Positions 4,925-7,553 of a DNA stretch of 7,553 nt are shown one piece after another. Every line of letters starts with the position of its first letter. Position 1 is the first letter of the stretch. The translations under genes were made by a program, and so were the position numbers. Source of the stretch: Minisyncoccota bacterium (lineage in GTDB: Bacteria; Patescibacteriota; Minisyncoccia; Minisyncoccales; PEYH01); contig JAQTNP010000027.1 of assembly GCA_028713795.1 (NCBI GenBank), forward strand, positions 1 through 7,553, read 5' to 3'. The notes under the pieces are model-generated. The model was not told the origin of the DNA. It searched no databases and saw only the letters and a list, made by a program, of their open reading frames with translations.

Positions 4925-4952
4925 TTGCCTCTTCTTCTTGAATGTGTAGAAT
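4925..4952 (+). promoter_or_regulatory. Predicted dnaB promoter (leaderless)
   Basis: TTGCCT (4925-4930), a 16-bp spacer and TAGAAT (4947-4952) place the start of transcription at A4959, the first base of the dnaB ATG. AGGA just before the ATG is only two bases away and too close to act as a ribosome binding site. The box lies back to back with the orphan promoter, two bases from its -35. Confidence 0.5.
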
Positions 4953-4958
4953 AGGAAT

Positions 4959-6335
4959 ATGGCAAACACATCAAAGCTTCCACCTCAGAATATTGATGCA
5001 GAGAAATCTCTTTTAGGATGTTTAATGATTGATAAGAATGCGATTGTAAAAGTTGTTGATTCAATTCAAGCAAGGGACTTCTACAAAAAAGATCATCAGC
5101 ATATCTATGAAGCAGTTTCAGAGCTTTTTGAAAAAGCAGAAGCTATTGATGTTCTCTCTGTAGCAAATAGATTAAAAGAAAAAAATCTTTTAGAAGAAAT
5201 TGGAGGAAATACATACTTAACTGAATTAACAAATTCGGTTCCTAATGCATTTCATGCATTAAATTATGCAAAAATAGTTCAAAGAAAAAGAATTTTAAGA
5301 GATTTAATAGATGCCTCTTTTGATATAGGGCAGATGGGCCAAGATGAATTAGAAGATATTGATGTATTATTAGACAGAGCGGAAAAAAGAATCTTTTCCA
5401 TATCCCAAAAATCCCTTACTCAGAGATTTATTTTAATCAAAGAAGAATTGGAAGGAGCTTTTGAAAGAATAGACAATCTTTCAAAAAACAGAGGTTCAAT
5501 CAGGGGCGTATCTACTGGCTTTATTGATCTTGATAATATACTATCAGGTTTCCAGAAATCTGATTTAATCATTTTAGCTGCCAGGCCTTCTATTGGAAAA
5601 ACATCTTTAGCCCTGGATATTGCCAGAAATGCGGCAGTGTATAATAAGGTACCGGTTGGGGTATTCAGCCTGGAAATGTCTAAAGATCAGATTGTGGACA
5701 GAATGATTGCTTCTCAAGCAGGAGTGGATCTTTGGAGATTAAGAACAGGCCATTTAACATCTGATGGCCCGGATAATGATTTTACAAGAATACAATCAGC
5801 CCTAGGCGTTCTATCAGAAGCCCCAATCTTTATTGACGACAGCGCCATATCAAATGTTTTACAAATGAGAGCTATGGCTAGAAGATTACAGGCAGAACAC
5901 GGCTTAGGTCTCTTAATTATTGACTACTTGCAGCTCACAGAACCAAGGAATTCTAATGCAGGAATGGTCCAGCAGATGACAGAAGTCTCAAGGTCTCTTA
6001 AAACCCTCGCTAAAGAGCTTAACGTGCCCGTATTGGCCCTTTCCCAGCTTTCTAGGGCTGTAGAGCAAAGAATGCCTCCTATTCCTAAGCTGTCAGATTT
6101 AAGAGAAACAGGGGCTATTGAACAAGACGCAGATGTCGTTATGTTTATCTATAGGGAAGAAAAATACAAACCAGATACTTTAAGAAAGAATATAGCAGAT
6201 ATTATCATTTCAAAGCACAGAAATGGCCCTGTGGGCCAGATAGAGCTATTCTTTGATGAACCTACCGCCAGCTTTAAGAGTTTAGAGAAAAACCAATTCC
6301 TAGAAGAAGCTGGAGAAGATGAATTGATAGTTTAA
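4959..6335 (+). CDS. dnaB: Replicative DNA helicase DnaB
   Basis: This hexameric 5'-3' helicase unwinds DNA at the replication fork and recruits primase. The 458-residue protein opens with the typical PPQNIDAEKSLLGCLM and an N-terminal helical domain (about 8-105), followed by a linker helix and the RecA-like domain (about 180-440). It has Walker A ARPSIGKTS (208-216, lysine K214), the H1a string GVFSLEMS, Walker B LLIIDYLQL (D322), H3 ALSQLSRAVEQR, H4 LRETGAIEQDADVV and the arginine-finger region SKHRNGPVG (418-426). No intein interrupts the usual insertion sites. Length and motifs are normal for the family. It is monocistronic, with a promoter whose predicted start is the ATG itself and a bidirectional terminator after the stop. 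ATG 4959 is the natural start because MANTSKLPPQN leads straight into the conserved N-terminus. Confidence 0.98.
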   Translation: MANTSKLPPQNIDAEKSLLGCLMIDKNAIVKVVDSIQARDFYKKDHQHIYEAVSELFEKAEAIDVLSVANRLKEKNLLEEIGGNTYLTELTNSVPNAFHALNYAKIVQRKRILRDLIDASFDIGQMGQDELEDIDVLLDRAEKRIFSISQKSLTQRFILIKEELEGAFERIDNLSKNRGSIRGVSTGFIDLDNILSGFQKSDLIILAARPSIGKTSLALDIARNAAVYNKVPVGVFSLEMSKDQIVDRMIASQAGVDLWRLRTGHLTSDGPDNDFTRIQSALGVLSEAPIFIDDSAISNVLQMRAMARRLQAEHGLGLLIIDYLQLTEPRNSNAGMVQQMTEVSRSLKTLAKELNVPVLALSQLSRAVEQRMPPIPKLSDLRETGAIEQDADVVMFIYREEKYKPDTLRKNIADIIISKHRNGPVGQIELFFDEPTASFKSLEKNQFLEEAGEDELIV

Positions 6336-6352
6336 ATTATATATAAGGAATT

Positions 6353-6380
6353 AAAAAACTCCATTATTCGGAGTTTTTAA
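6353..6380. terminator. Bidirectional intrinsic terminator between dnaB and the coiled-coil gene
   Basis: AAAAACTCC and GGAGTTTTT pair around a seven-base loop (6354-6378). Each strand shows a hairpin followed by five or six Ts, so it can stop both the plus-strand dnaB transcript and the converging minus-strand transcript that ends at 6391. Confidence 0.85.
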
Positions 6381-6390
6381 ATTATCATTT

Positions 6391-6708
6391 TTAATACTGT
6401 AATTTAAGTCCTGCCTTATCTGCAAGCTGAACCACCCATTTTTCTATTCTATCTACTTTATGAGAAAGCATTACCATTTCTTGGAAATATGTATCTGCTT
6501 TTTTGGCATAGGCATCTACAGCATTTGTCAGATTATTCAGATCTGCTTTATCCGCTTTGTTGTCCATAAGATAATCTAGTTTTTTATCTATGCCGATAAA
6601 TTTCTCATCGACGTTATCGAATTTATCATCTATTCTATCGAATTTGTCATCTATTCTATCGAATTTTTCTCCTAGAAATTGTATTAATTCTGAATAATCT
6701 TTATCCAT
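6391..6708 (-). CDS. Small heptad-repeat coiled-coil protein
   Basis: This 105-residue protein consists mostly of heptads. Residues about 14-45 read as near-copies of EKFDRID, DKFDRID, DKFDNVD, EKFIGID, with Phe/Leu and Ile/Val at the core positions. They are followed by KADKADLNNL and a second helix with VDAYAKKADTYFQEMV and HKVDRIEKWVVQLA. It should form a soluble, probably oligomeric coiled coil. Similar short proteins of unknown role are common in CPR genomes, from memory. The ATG at 6708 is supported by a consensus promoter that would start the mRNA two bases before it. It lies just downstream of rplU but has its own promoter, so it can be expressed independently. No enzyme motif is present. 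Confidence 0.88.
   Translation of the reverse strand: MDKDYSELIQFLGEKFDRIDDKFDRIDDKFDNVDEKFIGIDKKLDYLMDNKADKADLNNLTNAVDAYAKKADTYFQEMVMLSHKVDRIEKWVVQLADKAGLKLQY
6616..6657 (-). repeat. 21-bp tandem repeat encoding heptads
   Basis: Two adjacent 21-bp units, 6616-6636 and 6637-6657, differ at one base. A third begins at 6658 (ATCGAATTT) and a degenerate one precedes 6616. Each unit encodes one heptad of the form KFDRIDD. The DNA-level identity points to recent unit duplication and possible copy-number change between strains. Confidence 0.8.
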
Positions 6709-6716
6709 ATAGTTTA

Positions 6717-6744
6717 ATTATATAGGCATAAAGCAATCTGTCAA
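6717..6744 (-). promoter_or_regulatory. Consensus promoter of the coiled-coil gene
   Basis: On the minus strand a perfect TTGACA (6744-6739), a 16-bp spacer and a perfect TATAAT (6722-6717) occur. The start would be near 6710, two bases before the ATG at 6708. It begins eight bases after the rplU stop codon. Confidence 0.8.
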
Positions 6745-6752
6745 TCGCAGTT

Positions 6753-7064
6753 TTAACCTATCTTTTTAATCTCAACCATTGTGTATGGCTGCCTATGCCC
6801 TATTGTCTTATGATACCTATGCTTGGCCCTGTATTTGAAGGTAACTACCTTTTTATCCTTGTCCTGTTTTAATACAGTTCCAGTTACTTTAGCTGAAGAT
6901 ACAAAAGGCGTCCCTATCTTCATCTCCTTATCATTTCCAATCATTAAAACCTCAGCAAAGGTTACTGATCCTCCTTCTTTTGTATCTAACTTCTCTATCT
7001 TAATCTTTTTACCTACTTCAACTAGGTATTGTTTTCCTCCTGTTTTAATTACCGCAAACTCCAT
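6753..7064 (-). CDS. rplU: 50S ribosomal protein L21
   Basis: L21 binds 23S rRNA (domain VI region) and helps assemble the large subunit. The 103-residue protein has the full family length. It opens with MEFAVIKTGGKQYLVEVGKK and carries the C-terminal signature FKYRAKHRYHKTIGHRQPYT (about residues 76-95), with the basic residues that contact rRNA. The ATG at 7064 lies four bases after the rmuC stop, so the two genes are almost certainly co-transcribed. There is no Shine-Dalgarno, only an A/T-rich stretch, which suggests translational coupling. In most bacteria rpmA (L27) follows rplU closely; here a coiled-coil gene with its own promoter follows, so L27 must be encoded elsewhere. Confidence 0.98.
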   Translation of the reverse strand: MEFAVIKTGGKQYLVEVGKKIKIEKLDTKEGGSVTFAEVLMIGNDKEMKIGTPFVSSAKVTGTVLKQDKDKKVVTFKYRAKHRYHKTIGHRQPYTMVEIKKIG

Positions 7065-7068
7065 ATTT

Positions 7069-7553
7069 TTAATTTAATTTTTTAATATTATCTTCTTCTG
7101 ATATTGTTAACAACCTTTCTACTTTGTCATCAAACATTGAAAGCCTTCTTTCCGAACTCTCGTATGCAGATGATGCATTTTTTAAATGGCTTCCTAATTT
7201 TCTAAAATCTTCCATTAGTTTCTCGCTGTCCTGCTGTATTTTAGACAATCTTTTTAATATCTCCTGCGTTTGCTGCGATACCTGGGTATCTTTAAACCAA
7301 TGCTCTATCACCTTTAATGTCAGGTATATGGTATTGGGTGACGCTAAGATCACTTTCTTTGACCAGGCAAAATTGATTAAATCAGTATCTTTGGCAGTAT
7401 TCAATTCATAATATACGGCTTCTGCGGGAATATACATTAAGGCAAAATCTATTGTATTTTCCGATGGAAGGATATATTTGGAAGATATTCTTTGTATCTC
7501 TATCTTTGTGTCTTCCAAGAACTTCTTTTTAAAGATAGCTTTCTCTTCGGATT
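7069..7553 (-). CDS. rmuC: RmuC-family DNA recombination protein, C-terminal part (runs off right edge)
   Basis: RmuC proteins have a PD-(D/E)XK-nuclease-like core between coiled coils, and in E. coli RmuC limits recombination at inverted repeats. The frame is open to the right edge and gives 160 residues here; the N-terminal coiled coil and most of the nuclease core lie outside. The visible part has the family strings ISSKYILPSENTIDFALMYI, PAEAVYYEL, WSKKVILASPNTIYLTLKVI and then a long C-terminal helix region with the usual LGSHLKNASSAYESSERRLS. A TTG at 7518 could be read as a start, but the codons upstream (EEKAIFKKKF) continue the family sequence, so this is an internal segment, not a start. 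It sits four bases upstream of rplU in the same operon. Confidence 0.92.
   Translation of the reverse strand, partial: SEEKAIFKKKFLEDTKIEIQRISSKYILPSENTIDFALMYIPAEAVYYELNTAKDTDLINFAWSKKVILASPNTIYLTLKVIEHWFKDTQVSQQTQEILKRLSKIQQDSEKLMEDFRKLGSHLKNASSAYESSERRLSMFDDKVERLLTISEEDNIKKLN

Noticed and set aside
7069..7518. A complete 149-residue protein starting at TTG 7518
   Set aside because: The codons before it are open to the window edge and continue the RmuC family sequence, so the gene is cut by the window.
1..7553. TGA recoded as glycine or tryptophan, as in some CPR lineages
   Set aside because: No gene here needs an in-frame TGA to reach full family length. The absence of TGA stops in nine genes is too small a sample in AT-rich DNA.
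1..7553. CRISPR array, insertion sequence or phage module
   Set aside because: No spaced direct repeats, transposase, integrase or structural phage genes are visible.

Overview
The window looks like a piece of chromosome from a small-genome, AT-rich bacterium, most likely a member of the Candidate Phyla Radiation (Patescibacteria, Parcubacteria-like). This rests on several things: a short gamma-length DnaX, a GtrA-like membrane protein with a CPR-style N-terminus, an RmuC-type nuclease-fold protein next to rplU, very tight gene packing, start codons with no Shine-Dalgarno in front of nearly all genes, and low GC outside one island. The phylum call is inference. Nine genes end inside the window, seven with TAA, two with TAG and none with TGA. 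All reading frames are intact under the standard bacterial code.

Layout. Positions 1-355 (minus) hold the 5' part of an unrecognised gene that runs off the left edge and overlaps the 3' end of a second unrecognised minus-strand gene (294-878), a predicted winged-helix protein. tRNA-Gln(UUG) lies at 968-1039 (minus), just downstream of dnaX (1054-2163, minus), and dnaX overlaps gtrA (2141-2785, minus). gtrA, dnaX and the tRNA look like one transcript. cysS (2852-4243, plus) diverges from gtrA. The two promoters appear to share one palindromic -35 hexamer, and a perfect 22-bp palindrome covers the gtrA start. dnaB (4959-6335, plus) is followed by a bidirectional terminator. Then come three minus-strand genes: a heptad-repeat coiled-coil protein (6391-6708), rplU (6753-7064) and the 3' part of an rmuC homologue (7069 to the right edge).

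The most unusual part is 4242-4922. It is a self-contained minus-strand unit of about 53% GC between cysS and dnaB, set in roughly one-third GC DNA. It has an extended -10 promoter, a leader of about 150 nt, a real Shine-Dalgarno, a 147-codon ORF of unknown function, and an intrinsic terminator with a C(UUCG)G loop. The leader carries a 16-bp perfect inverted repeat whose second arm can also pair with a third repeat copy abutting the Shine-Dalgarno. The same repeat forms a six-codon upstream ORF. This suggests post-transcriptional control, or at least a recently arrived cassette with its own expression signals.

Functionally the known genes are housekeeping: replication (dnaX clamp-loader subunit, dnaB helicase), translation (cysS, tRNA-Gln, rplU), envelope (gtrA) and DNA maintenance (rmuC). 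Their promoters share one design: a -10 box six to eight bases before the ATG, so the mRNAs would be leaderless or nearly so. The orphan cassette is the exception.
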